From contig JAIQDT010000234.1 in the NCBI GenBank assembly GCA_021521415.1, forward strand, positions 930,001-994,000: DNA of 64,000 bases, read 5' to 3'. The position numbers were made by a program, and so were the translations under genes. Shown here one piece after another: positions 29,973-44,279 of the stretch. Source of the DNA: Bidens hawaiensis (lineage: Eukaryota > Streptophyta > Magnoliopsida > Asterales > Asteraceae). The notes below the pieces were generated by a model. That model saw nothing but the letters and a program-made list of their open reading frames with translations, was not told the DNA's origin and did no database searches. Positions within the stretch are counted from its first letter, which is position 1; the number at the start of each line of letters is the position of its first letter.

Positions 29973-32900
29973 TCAATGCTGGAACATCTTCGTCTTCCAG
30001 TCCACACAACTATGAATCTTGTATGCATAACAGACTCGAACAACCTTCTGAAACTGCATAGCAAGCTCGTAGTCGCATACATTAGCAAATATGATCTGAC
30101 TTGTAAATAACGCATCGTTGTCAGACTCAGATAAATTAACAAGCCACATCGGATCAATCACACGTATAGTGTCCGTGTTTGAACCGGAACCAAATACGAT
30201 AACCACTTCACTCGTTTTATTATCATAATACCAGTAGTTGAACGACGTGAATAGACTCTGAGGGAATGTCTTCATCGGTGCCCTCTTCATCGTCTTAGGC
30301 GGCTTAACCTGTAGGATCATCTTTCTCCAGCTAGTGCGGGGATCAACCTCATCTATATACTTATGAGTCGGCACCTGCAGCTTGAAGAATTTGAAACCAT
30401 AACGGGTTTCATACAATAAATGAGCGTAGAACCACTCAGCCCACTGATCTTTCCCGGGATTCATGAACGATTTGTTGGCTAGTGTTCTAACATCCCACCT
30501 TGGCATAGATAAGATATCGTGTGGGCGTTTGAAATAAATTATACCATGTTCCCAATTCACGATATATACCTTAAGCTCAGATTCAAACTGCCATGCAACC
30601 AAATTACCTTTCACATCTTTGACTGGCTTGTACTTCTTCATCTGATATGCTGTCGCTCGAGCCTTTGGCAATATGACTTCCTCCTGTTCGTGATAACGAA
30701 ATGTCTCGATCATCTTGTTCATCTTCATTACATTATGCTCGAATATACCACCCAAAGCACATTTACTCTTTTTTTCTTTTGCTGACAGGTGACTTGTCTC
30801 TGCAGCTTTGTTCCATTTCTCTAACTCTTCTCGTAAGCGACGTTCTACTGCGTCAAAATGTTCGGTAGTGAAAAATGGAATACCTGAGTCGTTGTTGTTG
30901 TTGTCGGTGTAAAACTCAGGGTACTCCTCAGCAGTAACATCTTCAACTTCCACTTCATCAAATTCAGGCACATTCCCACGTGGAATGCATGTATTCGTAC
31001 TTTCCTCAATCTCAACATCTACATCCACACTTTTACCCAATTCCTCAACCTCCTCTTCATTTAGATACAGAAGCAAGGCTATTTGCTTTTTAGTCAACGA
31101 ATGATCTACAAACTCGCCCTCTTCGATCTCATCAGCGTTCACCATACTGTACACAACCCCGTCCATACCCACAAACAAAATCACGTTAGCTGGAATAATG
31201 TCAATCGGCTTGGCTCTTATGTAATCCTTGTATGGCACTATCTGTAAATTACGATCTCCAGACCCACCACCAGCACTCGTATAACCCTTATGACCTGCCG
31301 ACGGTGCAGAACTACCGCCCGGTTGCTGATCTACTCCACCAGTTCCATCCTGATCATCCTCATCATTCTTTAACCTCTTCAACTCATCATCTTTACAAGT
31401 GAGCTGAAGGATGATCTCATCTTGTTTATCCATTCTCTCCCCCTGAGTAGCAACAAGGGCTCGAAGTTCCTTGTTCAGGTTGAACGAATTGAATATGTCG
31501 GTACATATTCCTCTGTGCTAGCTCGTGTGCAGTTCTGTCAGCCTGCATCTGTGTCTGTTGAATATGCAACAGATTCATCATGTGAAACCACTGAGCTTGG
31601 GGAGTCATACCATAGAAATTAGGATGTACTGGTTGCATGGGACCCTGAGGATGATTGAAAGCCATAAAGGAATGCTCAGGTCTTGGCAACTGTGTTGGTG
31701 TAGCTGGAGTCACTGGAGTAGTTGGCTGTGGTGTAGGCATGCGAGCCAATACTGTCTGAAGAACATCACCAAATACTGGATCTGGTCTTGTAGTAGTCAT
31801 CAACGTCATTGAAGGAGGAACTGGAGATACCGGCATATGAATCGGAGTCGGTGATCTCGGAATCCTTTGAGGCATTGGAGATGTAGAAATAGGAGCTAAA
31901 ATAGATACTGGAGGAGTCGATCGCTCGAACAGTTGACTTGGTATCTCGATTCCCGAACCACGTTGAACCCGTTGTTCTTCTGTTTCTCCCCTTTTTCTTG
32001 CATCGGTTCTTTCCCTTTATGCTTACGTTTTTGTTCATACGTTAGCTCGGTATGTGGTCCTGGACCACGATCCCCACCATCATCTCTACCATTTCCACCA
32101 TCGTCATTTCCAGAATCAGAATCGTCATGAGCCCAATGATCATTAGGTGGCTCTTGATAATCAATGTTTGCAAGGTGACCAATCAAACGCTTATACTTTG
32201 GACGTTCAACAAGACTCTGACCTCTGTAAGACCTAAAACGTCTCATCATCTCATCATTCATGTGCTTAAGCTTCATAACATCATCTAGATCTTTAATCAA
32301 ATCAGGCTGTAGATCATTGATAATCATCTACAAAAATCTTGGATACATAAGAAACTTGTGACGGCTTGTAAGATTTTCCTTCAAGTGATAATAAACCAAT
32401 TCAAAGAAATTGAATGGTTTATTCAACACCAAGGCAAAAAACGCAGATTGTAGCATAAATCTACACTTGTCAAAACCACCTTTCCGTCCACCGAGACAAT
32501 GTATCAACACATGAAGCAAGTACTTGTATTGTTCACACAAGTTTGCTTTGTTGTACATTGATTTTCCCAGATCGCCATTATGCTTTACCCTTCCAAATAA
32601 CCCACGTATCAAACTCCGTTAAAACTCGCATCTATCATCAAAGGTATCACGAAAACCCAATGAATCTCGAATCACACCAACATCAATCACTACTCGTTTA
32701 TCATGAATTACTGCTTCTATCTGATTCTCAGCCTCATTGTATCTAGCAGTATTCCAGAAAGCTCGAATAATCTTCTGATAAACAACTGTATGAATAGAGA
32801 TGGCTTTGTAAATTCTCGAGCATGTCAAGAAACTAATCATGCCCCCGAATATCGGAGAGTCTTCAAAGTTTGGCTCTAGATAGGCACATATGTTGTGGCT

Positions 32901-33014
32901 CTTGTTCCACGATAGCAACACTAGAGCTTGTTCAGGTTCAGCTTGAAGTGGTTGATCAGAGTTAGCCTCGGGATTTTGCTCAGGAATAGGGTTCTGAACA
33001 TTCTCTTCAGCCAT
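29973..33014 (-). pseudogene. Sire-2 ORF3, decayed homologue of Sire-1 ORF3
   Basis: Starts with ATG at 33014 (MAEENVQ) and matches Sire-1 ORF3 along its length: KANLCEQYKYLLHVLIHCLG, NKPFNFFEL and MYPRFL; a Pro-rich middle; a coiled-coil-like KDDELKRLKNDEDD; ADEIEEGEFV; EEYPEFYT; YWYYDNKTSEVVIVF; DPMWLVNLS. In-frame stops lie at about 32616 and 32328 (the latter where Sire-1 has a Gln codon), and frameshifts near 32000 and 31480. The last 486 codons (31433-29973) are open and run through the point where Sire-1 has an intron candidate. The stop is only about 16 bases from the polypurine tract. Confidence 0.85.
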
Positions 33015-34659
33015 TTCTGTTTACACAAACAAAAATATTATTATAATATTCATACTATTTAACACATATCCATTTCTTAACGAATGAGACATTCGTTATA
33101 AGTTACATATCTTTCATTCGTTAAAATAACGAATCAATCTCATACGTTAAATCATTTGTTAAACTAACAAATTTGATTATTAAAACTTTAACGAATCAAC
33201 TCAGATTCGTTAAGCTTATTCGTTATTATTAGGAATCTCCTATTCGTTAAGCTTATTCGTTATTATTAGGAATCTCCTATTTGCTACTTATACGAATCAT
33301 ATAGTCATTCGTAGAACACAAATAAGTGAGTCAATTGAACTATGGAACAGGTATGAGATCACGGAAAAATTTTGCAAGAGTTTTGTTAGGTTGGCCATGA
33401 AATAGGAAATGGCGAATGAATAGTCATTCGTTCAGCATTGGGATTATAAACCAATAATTTCACACTTTCCGAGGTCATTCGTTCAATTTTGAACTAACGA
33501 ATGGCCTCATTCGTTAAATTAATAAACCTGATTTGTCAAGACTTTAAACGAATAAGGTTTCCAATCGTTAAATTTTAATGAATATTACATTAACTCTTTC
33601 ATTCGTTAACCATATAACGAATGTTAGAGTCATTCGTTAAAATCTTAACGAATGATACATTAAAATCATTCCATTCGTTAAATGTTTTAGCGAATGTCTT
33701 CCATTCGTTATGCACAACGGAAGCGAATGTCAATATAACAAATAAGAGACTTATCTGTTATGTTTAAATAACGAATGGCTTCACATTCGTTAAAGCAATT
33801 AACGAATCACCAAAACATCCTCAGTGAATGAGAAGTAATCTCATTAAGGATTTAAATAATTAATAAAAACCAATTAGGGTTTTTAAAGGATTAAATAATC
33901 AATCAAACCAATTAGGGTTTTGATTTTTATACATTAAAAAACCCGATCAATCTAAGATCGGTAAATTTTAAATTAAATGGATTTTTACGTTAAAATTCAA
34001 CTAATACAAATTAAAAATACATTAAGCACAATTAACATAAAATTTGGGGTGTTTAACTTTTTTCTTTTTGTCTCTGAATCTATTCGCAAGCTCGTTAAAT
34101 TGAAAATAAAGAAAAAATAAAATCTTTTTGAGTTTTGAAATATTTTTCAAATACAATCAAAAATAAAGAAGTAAGACAAACTAATAAAGCAATACATATT
34201 TTTTTTGAGTCGAGAAGGGAATCATATTGACCAAAATTTCCATCCATCACAGTTTTATTTTCAGTTTTTGTTATGACTGGTGTTAAGTCGATTATCGGTA
34301 TTGTTGTCCACTTACATCTTTTAACAAATTTTTCAGAACCTTCAGTGATATATAATAATTGGTTCAATTAGGCACAAATATCGGAAAGAATTAGTTCAAA
34401 TCTTGATTCAAGCGTAGTTTGATTTTCTCCAAATCACCCCAATTTAATGTAAAATGATTTCATTTCAGCAATCATAGTCCGTAATCCCCACTACAAGACA
34501 TACCCCCATTATCAAGCAATACCCTAAGGTCCGTTCCCATGGATGAGTATGCACGATTTCATCTGTCGATTTACAGACATTGTGTCCCATGTGGTCCGTT
34601 TCTTAATGGTAATAAGACGCGAGCAAGAGGACAATGTATGACTCACAGCGGGGTTTGAT
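33015..34659 (-). other. Sire-2 spacer upstream of ORF3 with ATTCGTTAACGAAT-type repeats
   Basis: No gene. From 33060 to about 33840 there are some twenty CATTCGTT or AACGAATG half-sites, many arranged as inverted pairs, plus a perfect ~37-bp tandem duplication at about 33207-33280. Directly before the ORF3 ATG the minus strand reads TTTTTGTTTGTG then TAAACAG and AA, a 3' splice-site-like sequence (border at 33017/33016). The rest (33840-34659) is AT-rich. Confidence 0.8.
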
Positions 34660-35089
34660 TGTAAGGCCCCGAACCCCGGGTACCCCACAGTTGGTAATCA
34701 TTCAAAACACTCGTAAAAATAATTAAACTTAAAAACAATTCACTTCATTAAAATAACCATTTTAGAGTATAGTTCAGCGGAAAACATAAATAATAAAATA
34801 AGTTCCCAAAACCAATTTAAATAAATGTTAAAAAGAAAACATTTATTATTATTGAAACATCCGACTAAGTATGCTCTCCACCGTCCAAGTAGCTTCATGC
34901 ACGTCCAAGCGGTAATGTATCCATCTCCTAACCTGAAACTCACACTAACATACACACAAAGTGAGCTTGAGCTGAGTGAGTTCAAGTTTTTATAAATAAC
35001 ATCTATAATAATAATCATAATAGTCATCCCAAGAGTTTTAAAATAAAAGGGATAAAACAGTTAGGCCATCATCAATAATAAGTAATCAT

Positions 35090-35127
<38 letters not shown>

Positions 35128-36782
35128 ATCCTTATACTTAAATATAAACATCCTTATAATTATATATAATCGTCCTTATAATTATATATAAACATCCTTA
35201 TAATTATATACCTACATAAATATCATCCAAGTAATAACATCAGGGTCGAGCAAACGTACAACCCAAATACGTAACATCAGGGTCGAACAAACGTACAACC
35301 CAAACACGTAACATCAATGCATGCAAACACAAAGTAGGCATACGCAACATCAGTAGTCGAAACGACTACAACATCGCCAAATATAGGCCAAAAAATAATG
35401 TGTATATATATATATATATATTTAACATCCCAAGGCCTACCATATACTAGCAAGCCTATATAAAATCGTTTAAAAAAAACATTTCATCAAATAAGAAAAC
35501 ACTTAGGTGTGCATGCTAGCCCAAAACTTAAAAAGAGTTAAAAAGGGGGCATCATGAACTCATCTGAAATCGATCGAACACCTGCAACGAGCTAGGAAAT
35601 CCCTAAGTGCACACTCACAAGTAAGGGCCTGTAAATAGTACACAACGCGTTACTAAACTAGACCGTAAGAACACTCTTGCCTAATGGGCCGTTCAAGCCC
35701 AACACTTTGCCCCAAGGCCCAACAACTTGGCCCAAGACCCAACCCAAACCCAATTACTTTACCTCAGCCCCTAAAACCTTTCAACTAACCAAATCCACCG
35801 GTTAAGCCTAAAACGAACTTATCGATTAATAACGAGTAAAATGTGTAGATTTTAGTGTACGAAGATACATTTAATTACATAGGATAACCTTTGAAATAAA
35901 TTATTAAATTTTGTCCAAACCTTAATAAATGTCTTAGATTTATAAAAATATTTTTATTATATTTTTCTATTGGGCACAAAAATTATAAAAATTCCTCGAA
36001 CACATCAAGGTACGTGCAGCTATTTCAGTGCGCAACAAAATGGTTTTATTTTTATAAAATTCATTACCAAACCAAATTAAACGATTCCAATTGGGTTTGG
36101 TTCCTAACTCAAAATACTAACTTCCAGAAGTGGAACCAACCAATTTGGACCTGTCGAAAAAAGGTTATAACGTCGGGAAGACAGACCAGAATCCGTCATC
36201 CCGCATAAGCTTTAACACTCGATTTTATAAATTCATAAAAACCATTCAAATCTCGTCCAAAAATTACGTATTATACTTTTCTGGAAACTAGACTCAAATT
36301 AGAACATCATGAGTCAAAAATCGATCAAAAACAATGGATTACCATCGCGTTACAGACCCTACAATAAACATATACGAATCTGTCAGCAAACTGTTATCAT
36401 CAAAACTCAACCTTAACGACCAATAAGCGCGTTAATATGATCAATTAAGGTGTAAAAGACATGAGGAATCATAAACCGACCTTGAATTGAAGTTTTCACG
36501 GCCGAAACTTGGCTAAGCAGAAGAAAAACGAACAGGGGGGGTTTCTCGGCCGATCGCTGCTGCAAGGGGGGGGGCTAGGGTTAGGTTAAATGTTTTATGA
36601 TATAAATAAAATAGTTACATCCAAGTCCCTCCAAATTGAAGTGTAGGCAAAGTGGAAGGAAAGTTAAATGGTTTAACGTACCGGGATGATGCAAAGGCTT
36701 CCGAGAAACGTCGGATAAATCCCGAGAATTATACATACTCTACAAGCTTTAATTCTTGAAACCGGAATTAGCGGGCGTTACA
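34660..36782 (-). repeat. Solo LTR, family S, minus orientation (2123 bp)
   Basis: Starts TGTAAGGCCCCG at 34660 and ends GGGCGTTACA at 36782 on the plus strand, with TTGAT on both sides (34655-34659 and 36783-36787). It is the inverted, diverged counterpart of 37559-39530. No primer binding site, polypurine tract or coding region accompanies it, so it is a solo LTR left by recombination. It contains an AT run at 35094-35123 and a tandem of CATCAGGGTCGA(A/G)CAAACG units at about 35230-35310. Confidence 0.9.
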
Positions 36783-37464
36783 TTGATCAAGTCTGTAATT
36801 CAATTTTGTACACAAAGTACTTTTTGCGATCAAGTTTAGAGACTTAAGCAGTTACACTGCGGGTTCGCTTTTACAAGCATTTTTAATATTCATCAAAATG
36901 AATACCAGATGTAAAACCGCATAAAGACCCAATGATGTCAGGAACCTTAAAGCATCCCATTAATACAGGATTTAAGGCCACAAGACCATACATCGTTGAA
37001 GCATTAACCAACAACTAGACCCTTTTTTGTTAAATTTTTTTTCAAATTGATTAGAAGGCTTAAGTATGACCGGGTTGATACATTTCTGCCATCATCATCA
37101 ATACCTTTTAGAGAACCAATCTTCCTTTTTATTCAGCAATTTATGTTTATATCACTTACTAGTTCGTACTTGTTTGTCAAAAGACCTACCAATACATCAA
37201 TGCAATTAAGCACACAGTCTTTTATTACTTACTTTTTACTGGACTTGGGAGCAAATGACCAATGTACTATCATTTTTCCTTTTTGCTTCTAAACTCATTT
37301 TGAGGAGCATTTTCATTGTTTTTGAGTTTTTCAATATTTGAATGTTTTTGGAGTTTTTAATTTTCTCTGCATAAACTGAAAACACAATATTTTTTGGATT
37401 TTTTATTTTCTCCCCCTAAAAACAACAAAAATTGAACTAAAACAAGAAAAACAAAATAATTGAT
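36783..37464 (-). other. Sire-2 spacer segment after pol
   Basis: Non-coding Sire-2 sequence between the two solo LTRs. Contains TTTAGGGGGAGAAAAT on the minus strand (37406-37420), about 50 bases after the pol stop, as in Sire-1. Confidence 0.75.
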
Positions 37465-40400
37465 TTAACCAAGCTTTTGAATATCTTTCAAAGATTTTAA
37501 ACCATTTATACCCAGCAAATATTGAAAACGTGTTTTGTCAAACGCTTTGGTATAAAGGTGTAACACCCGTTAATTTCCGGTTTAAACGAATTAAAGTCTG
37601 TAAAGTATGTATAATTCTCGGGGTTTAACCGACCGTTCTTAGAAGCCCTCTCGCCATCCCGGTATGCTATAACATTTAAATTTTCAACCAAAATGTTAAT
37701 TCTTTATAATTGGAGGGACTAGATGTGAAAAATGTTTATAACATAAACAAACCTAACCCTAACCCATTCCAAAATCCCGATCGGCAGCTCCAGCCCCCCC
37801 CCTGCTATTTTTCATTTTTCCGGCCAAGTCGTGAGCGTAAAACATCAATTAAAGGTTAGTACAACGATTCCCCAAGTCTTTTACACCATAATTGGTCGTT
37901 ATATCACGCGTATTAATCGTTAAATTGCGTGTTGTAGGCTAACCGGGTGGCTGTCCAAACAAGCATTTCCGGGACTGTTTTGAGTGGGGTTTTTGCACCA
38001 AAATCCTCCTAGGGATGTCTAGTATAACATACTTAAAAATCATGTTCATTGGTGTTCGTTAGATCGGTCAACTAGTTGTAGTTAGACTGTTAGTGTTCGG
38101 TTGACTAGAATTGTAGTTTGATGCGTTTAACGCGAGTGTTGAAGTGATTAACGACCAATTCAGCTCGGGGACACTTGGTTTGATGTACGGGCTGTTGAAA
38201 AATCATTTTTATAAGTTATGGGGCTGAATTGGTTGTCGGTTACTCCAACGGGTCGGTACAACGCGCAATTGCGTTTATTGAATAGTTGGTGCGTTATACT
38301 TGCGAGTTACTGACCCATTTGACTCATGTAACGTCGTGTGGACTTGTTGGCTGTGATTTTATCATGTTGGGTCCACACGGGGCTGAGTTGGATGTTAATG
38401 GCCTAAACGACTCTTAAACGCGCGTATTGGTATCACCTAGTGCTTCCGGGGGTAATTTGGGAATTCTTTATTCCCGGGAGTGTCTAAGGGTCGTTTTGGT
38501 GAATGTGAGGCCTCGGGGGATGTTGTGATTTAGTTTGATGAGGTCGAGGCTTTAGGTGACCCGAACCCCGTTAGAACGTCTCGTAGGATAAACGAGTCAT
38601 CTTGATGTCGTTAGTATTGATTGAATGTATACCGGCAGGTGTTTGAATCTTGGGATTACTTAGGGATTCTCTAGCTCGTGGTGAATCCATGTCTCGTGTC
38701 AAGTGAGTTCATGATGCCCCTTTTAACTCTTTTTAAGCTTTTGGGCTAGCATGCACACCTAAGCGATTTTGCTCGATGAAACGTTTAAACTATTTTATAT
38801 AGGCTTGCTAGTATATGGTAGGCCTTGGGATGTTATAGTATGTATGTATGTATTATTGTATGGCCAATATTTGGCGATGTTGTAGTCGTTATCGACTACG
38901 GATGTTACGTATGCCTACTTTGTGTTTGCATACGTTGATGAGATGTTACGTGTTTGGGTTGTACGTTTGCTCGACCCTGATGTTATTATTTGGATATATA
39001 TATATATAGGGATGCACTTGTAAGGATGTTTATATATACGTATGTATATACATGTAGATATAAGGATGATTATGTATTGAAGATGATGGCCTAACTGATG
39101 TATCCCTTTTATAGCTTAAGACCTTTGAAAGACTATTATGATTATTATTATTGATGTTATTTAATAAAACTTGAACTCACTCAGCTCAAGCTGATTTTGT
39201 GTGCATGTTAGTGTGAGTTTCAGGTTAGGAGGTGGACGCATTACCGCTTAGACGTGCATGGAGCTACTTGGACAGTGGAGGGCATGCCTGGTCGGATGTC
39301 TCAATAAGAATAAACATTTTCTTTTTAATATTTGTTTAAATATATATTTAAATTGGTTTTGGGCCTAATTCCCGGGTTTTGGGTACTTGTTTTATCAATT
39401 ATGGTTTTCTGCTGAATTATACTCTGAGGTGTTTATTTTAAATGAAACTAACAGTTTTCAAGTTTAAGTATTTTCTTAAGTATTTTGTATGAATACCAAC
39501 TGTAGGGTTCCTGGGGTTTAGGGCCTTACAAAAGGTCAGCCTTTTGAAAATCCGTGTGTATTTTATCTATAGAAATTAATTTCTTTTCAATGCAATCACG
39601 TATAAAGTGATAACGGATTTCAATGTGTTTGGTTTTCGAATGGTGAATCGGATTTTTGGTGATAGAAATAGCTGAATTGTTAATAAAAATAGGAGTAGTA
39701 AGAAACTTCAAATCGTAATCCCGCAAATGATGCTGGATTCAGAGAACCTGTGAGCAGCAACTCGAGGCCGCCACATACTCCGCTTCGGCTGTTAAAGTTG
39801 AGACCGTCGTCTGCTTCTTACACTGCCAGGAAACAAGCCGGTTTCCTAAGAACTGACAATCCGCTGTTGTAGACTTGAAATTGATCTTGCATCCTCCATA
39901 GTCCGAATCAGTAAAAGCGGTGAGATCAAACTTATCGTCTTTGGGGTACCACAGCCCAATGTCGGGATTTCCCCTCAACTAATGTAAGATGCACCTTACT
40001 GTCGCCAGATGAGTCACTCGGGGACTCGATTGGTACCTGGCACACAAACAAACAGCAAACATGATATCAGGTCGAGATGCAGTCAAATACATAAGAGATC
40101 TGATAATCGATCGATATAGGGTAGGATCTACGGTATCCTCCAATTCATCCGGTGATAAATTGTGACCCACGAGAAGAGGTGTCGAAGGAATCTTGCCATC
40201 AGATATCTTGAATCGGCTCAAGACATCATTCACGTATTTCATCTGATGGATAAAGATCCCGGAGTCAGACTGGTGAACTTGCAATCCTAAGAAAAAGCTC
40301 ATCTCTCCCATCGAACTCATCTCAAATTTGGTTTGCATCGACTTCTCGAAATCTTTACACAGGCTATTCTTGGTCGAACCGAAAATAATGTCATCCACGT

Positions 40401-42863
40401 ATATTTGGACGATGAGCAGATCATCACCAAAGTTCTTATAAAACATAGTACAATCCATAGTTCCCCTCTTGAATCCGCTTTCTATCAAATGGTCAGCCAA
40501 CGTGCTTTACCAGGCTCTCGGGGCCTGGTGTAAACCATAAAGAGCCTTGTTTAATCGATAAACATGCTCAGGAAAGTCTGGATCCTCGAAACCGGGAGGC
40601 TGCTCGTACACTTCCTCATGAATAGCTCCATTTAAGAATGCTGATTTCACATCTATTTGATAAACCTTAAAATTCTTGTAGGCTGCATAGGCAAGAAAAA
40701 TACGCATAGCCTCCAGTCGTGCCACAGGAGCATATACTTTGGTGTAATCAATGCCTTCTTGTTGATTGTAACCAAGAACAACCAATCGTGCCTTGTTTCT
40801 CATGATTACCCCGCGGTCGTCCTTTTTGCACTTAAAAACCCATTTTGTCGGAATAGCCTTTTTCACACGGTCGGGTTTGTCAATTAAGTCCCATACACCC
40901 AGTCTAACAAACTGTTTTAGCTCCTCCTGCATCACTTCAACCCAAGATGGTTCCTTAAGTGCCAACGTGACACTTGTCGGTTCAATCTGTGATAGGAAGC
41001 AGGTGTGTTGTGCAATACTAAGGATACCCGATGAATGCAAATCCGCATAAGCACATACTATCGAATCCTAGGAGATAAGTTACAGTCAACCATATCATCA
41101 CATACATTAGCTAATTGGTGTCTTGTACGAACCCCGTCGTTCACATCACCAATTATCTGTTCCTGCGGATGAGTGAATCCTTAAGGAAGGATTAGCAGGT
41201 ACAAATACGTTATCACCCAAATTGGTGATATTTTCCTCCGCTGTGTCTAAAGAGACATTTGGTGAGTCATCAACAATTAGAATCGGCTCATTTGTTTCTA
41301 GATCTTCATCTAATGGAACTGACGATGAATCAACAAAATCAGCATCATCGGAAGACTCAGAAACCTCATTTGACATTCCTGACACATTAGGAGAGTCAAC
41401 TACATCAACGGACGAAGAACTTGGAGTTGGAAGACAATGTTCTTCCAAATAAGAACGAATAAAGTCTTCAGGAATCACTTCCACTGCTGGTGTAAACGAA
41501 TTAAATAACTCGTCGTAATCGAACATCCAATCGGGACCCGTACCAGTTGGAGGAGTAGTATAACTTTGGCAATCAACGTGATACCATTCTTCCATACAAC
41601 CAGAAGAGATATTGAAGATCCATTTCTTAGGAGAATTGTATCCCAAAAAATAACCCTCAAAAGCTTTTTTATCAAACTTTCCAGCATCTCTCTTCAATAC
41701 AGTACACGGACACCCGACGGTTCCAAATACTTTAAGTTCGGCTTACGATTGTTCAGAATTTCGTAACTTGTTTTCTTGAACCTCTTTACAGTTAGGACGC
41801 GATTCAGTGTGTAACACGCCGTATTCACAGCTTCGTTCCAGAATTGAACGGGTAGCTTTGAATCAGCAAGCATTGTTCTCGCAGCTTCAATCAACATACG
41901 ATTTTTCCGCTCAAACATGCCATTCTGCAGAGGAACATAAGGCGCACTAAATTCTTGATGAATTCCCTTCTGAATGCAGAAGAAATCCAATACATTATTC
42001 CTGAACTCGGTTCCATTATCACTTCGAATTAGTCTCACTTTCAGCTTGTAAAGTGATTTGATCTTCGTGATAAGGTTCTGAATTAACAAAGGCGTCTGAT
42101 CTTTCGACCCCATAAATAACACCCATGAGTATCTTGAGAAGTCATCAGTAACCACCAAACAGTACAGATAACCCGTAATACTAGCACGATTCACTGGACC
42201 GAAGAGATCCATATGAAGTCGTTCTAGTGGTGTAACAATCGAGTTAATTGACTTGCTCGGATGTGACTTTTTCTTTTGTTTCCCCTTCTTGCATGCAACG
42301 CAATGATCATTAATCTTGAAGTTCTTAAGAGAAACACCATCCACGAACTCATTTGAAATCAGAAAATTCATCTTGCTTATGTGAATGTGTCCCATGCGTC
42401 GATGCGAAAGGATAGAGTCCTTTTCGGTTGCTTTTGATATGAAACACGTAGCCGAGGATGAAACATTTACATTACAATTCATGTCTAGTACATAAATATC
42501 ATTTGATCGAGGTGATCGCATGACAACCATGTCTTCAGGAATCATGTATCCCGGTTAAAGGATAACACATTCGGTTTCTGTGAAAATTGTGGTAAACTTC
42601 TTATCACATATTTGCGAAACACTCAGCAGATTATGATCCACCTTTTCACAATAATTAACCTTTTCAAACGTCACTTTCCCGTTTGAAACTTCTTCCTCCT
42701 TAGTAATCATTCCACCGTTGTTACCAGCAAACGCAACATAACCCCCTTGAAAATCTTTGACGTTATTCAGAAGATCTAGGTTGCCGGTGATATGCCGAGA
42801 ACATCCACTATCCAATATCCACTTGTGATTAGACACGGACCTGGATGAACTCTGCACAAACAA
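37465..42863 (-). pseudogene. pol: Sire-2 pol, interrupted by a solo LTR
   Basis: Follows the gag stop in the same frame. Protease LDSGCSRHITG at about 42815; integrase HHCC and core with DLFGPV, RSDNGTEF and MFERKNRMLIE; RT with [10 protein letters not shown] and VDDIIFGS at about 40390; RNase H with DSDYGGC and TAEAEYVAA; the C-terminal end is found beyond the solo LTR at 37558-37465. Breaks: stop at 42552, a one-base frameshift near 41705, disturbed frames at 41145-41040, stops near 40504, 39976 and 39736. Integrase E and the RT aspartates remain visible. Copia domain order; closest relative in the window is Sire-1 pol. Confidence 0.9.
37559..39530 (+). repeat. Solo LTR, family S, plus orientation (1972 bp)
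   Basis: Starts TGTAACACCCG at 37559 and ends AGGGCCTTACA at 39530, flanked by AAAGG (37554-37558 and 39531-39535). Same family as 34660-36782 but inverted. Removing it rejoins the C-terminal end of Sire-2 pol exactly, at the ADL/TKAFD motif. It has no internal region, hence a solo LTR. Confidence 0.9.
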
Positions 42864-44279
42864 GTAAAATGATTAGTTCAAATAGGCAGCCCAAGCCTTA
42901 GTCTTGGGCTCTCCCTTTGATACTTTCGGAGATAAATTTAACGTAACACTCGCATTCGGTACTTGAGAATAAGTGACCGGTTTCTTGGTTTTCTTCTTTA
43001 AGTACCCGTCATGTATTATTCCCGAATCAGTGTTCTTACAAATTGGTTGAAAATGGTCAATAAATTTGTTTGATACATTTAAGGATTCAACCCGAACGAC
43101 TTTCGTCGGATTGACATTGGAATACATTATAACACACTCAACAATTTGCTGTTCTTTCAAATTCTGATTCAATTCAGTCTTTCGGTTTGATGACAACTTG
43201 ATATCATCAACCTTAGCTTTACATTTCTTTGAAACATGACCCGGTTCACCACATTTAAAGCATAAACGTGTGTCTAACGATTTATGTGGTGAAACACTTG
43301 GTATGCTTTCATGCACAGGTTGAGGAATATCAATCTTAGACTTTTCAAAAGTTACTTTCTTTGGAACAGTAGGTTTGAATCCCTTTTTATTTTGATAAAA
43401 TTCCAGATTAGTAGAATTCGAAGAATCTTCCCTACCGGACGATTTCACAAATTTTATAGGTTTAAACTTGTTACCATTTGAATTTTCTTGTACATTCTCA
43501 AATTTTGATTTGGTAAATCTTTGTTCAAGCTCAGTAACTTTTGACGTGTCATCTTGATAGATACTTTCGATTATTTCAGGATTTAGAAGATTCAAAGGAA
43601 CTTCTTTACCCGAAAAAACTTTTGACAATCCTTTTAACTTAAATATCTTTCCACTTGAAGATTTAGTTTGAGGATTGACAAACCTCATCAACTCCTCATC
43701 AGACATAGATGGTTTATCTGATTTAGGTACTTTAGGAGATACCTTAGGAGTTTTTGATGATTCACCCGAAGATTTTGAACCATACAATGCTTGTTCAAAC
43801 TCTTCAGGTTCACATAAGATGTGATTGTCTGCAGGAATGTTCTTGTCTTTGACAATCTCATCTGGTTCAATTAACTCCTCAATAGACCCGTCCAACTCAC
43901 TTTTGGTAAACACTAATTTACTTTTGATGTGAATCGGTTCTAGAGTTGGTTTGTTTTGATCAACAATTTCATATTCAACTATATGCATATCTGGACATTG
44001 TTTCACATCTGGAATACTACAGTAATCTCCTTTAAAAGGAGGAGGAATCTCGACATACCCCAAACCTGTTTTCCCATTTTTCTTGTGGGAATTATTTACT
44101 TCAATGATTTCATTTAACAGAAACGAGGAATTTCAAAATTTTCCAAGTTTGTTTTTCAGTTCTAAAATTTTATTTTCCAGATTAGAAATGTAGGTTCGAA
44201 GTCAGAGAATCTCCTTGAAATGTTGTTCAACCACAATTATCTTACATTGAACCTCAGCTTTGAGATCACGATTGCTTTC
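42852..44279 (-). pseudogene. gag: Sire-2 gag C-terminal half
   Basis: Open frame 44063-42873 (396 codons) with one CCHC knuckle (CFKCGEPGHVSKKC), preceded by the end of the coiled coil (NSSFLL, compare NSSYLL in Sire-1) and GLGYVEIPPP. It ends KTKAWAAYLN then TAA. The minus strand after the stop reads CTAATCATTTTACTTG then TTTGTGCAG at 42852, a strong 3' splice-site match, and pol continues in frame. GypB is inserted in the coiled coil at 44280. Confidence 0.85.
44275..44279. other. Target site duplication of GypB (CTTTC), left
   Basis: Repeated at 62822-62826. Confidence 0.95.

Noticed and set aside
31896..32038. Alternative frames in the middle of Sire-2 ORF3 as separate genes
   Set aside because: They are the two sides of frameshifts in one decayed ORF; the alignment with Sire-1 ORF3 continues across.
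34660..39530. A single element with terminal inverted repeats (DNA transposon)
   Set aside because: Each arm ends in TG...CA-type LTR borders and has its own, different 5-bp duplication, so they are two solo LTRs.
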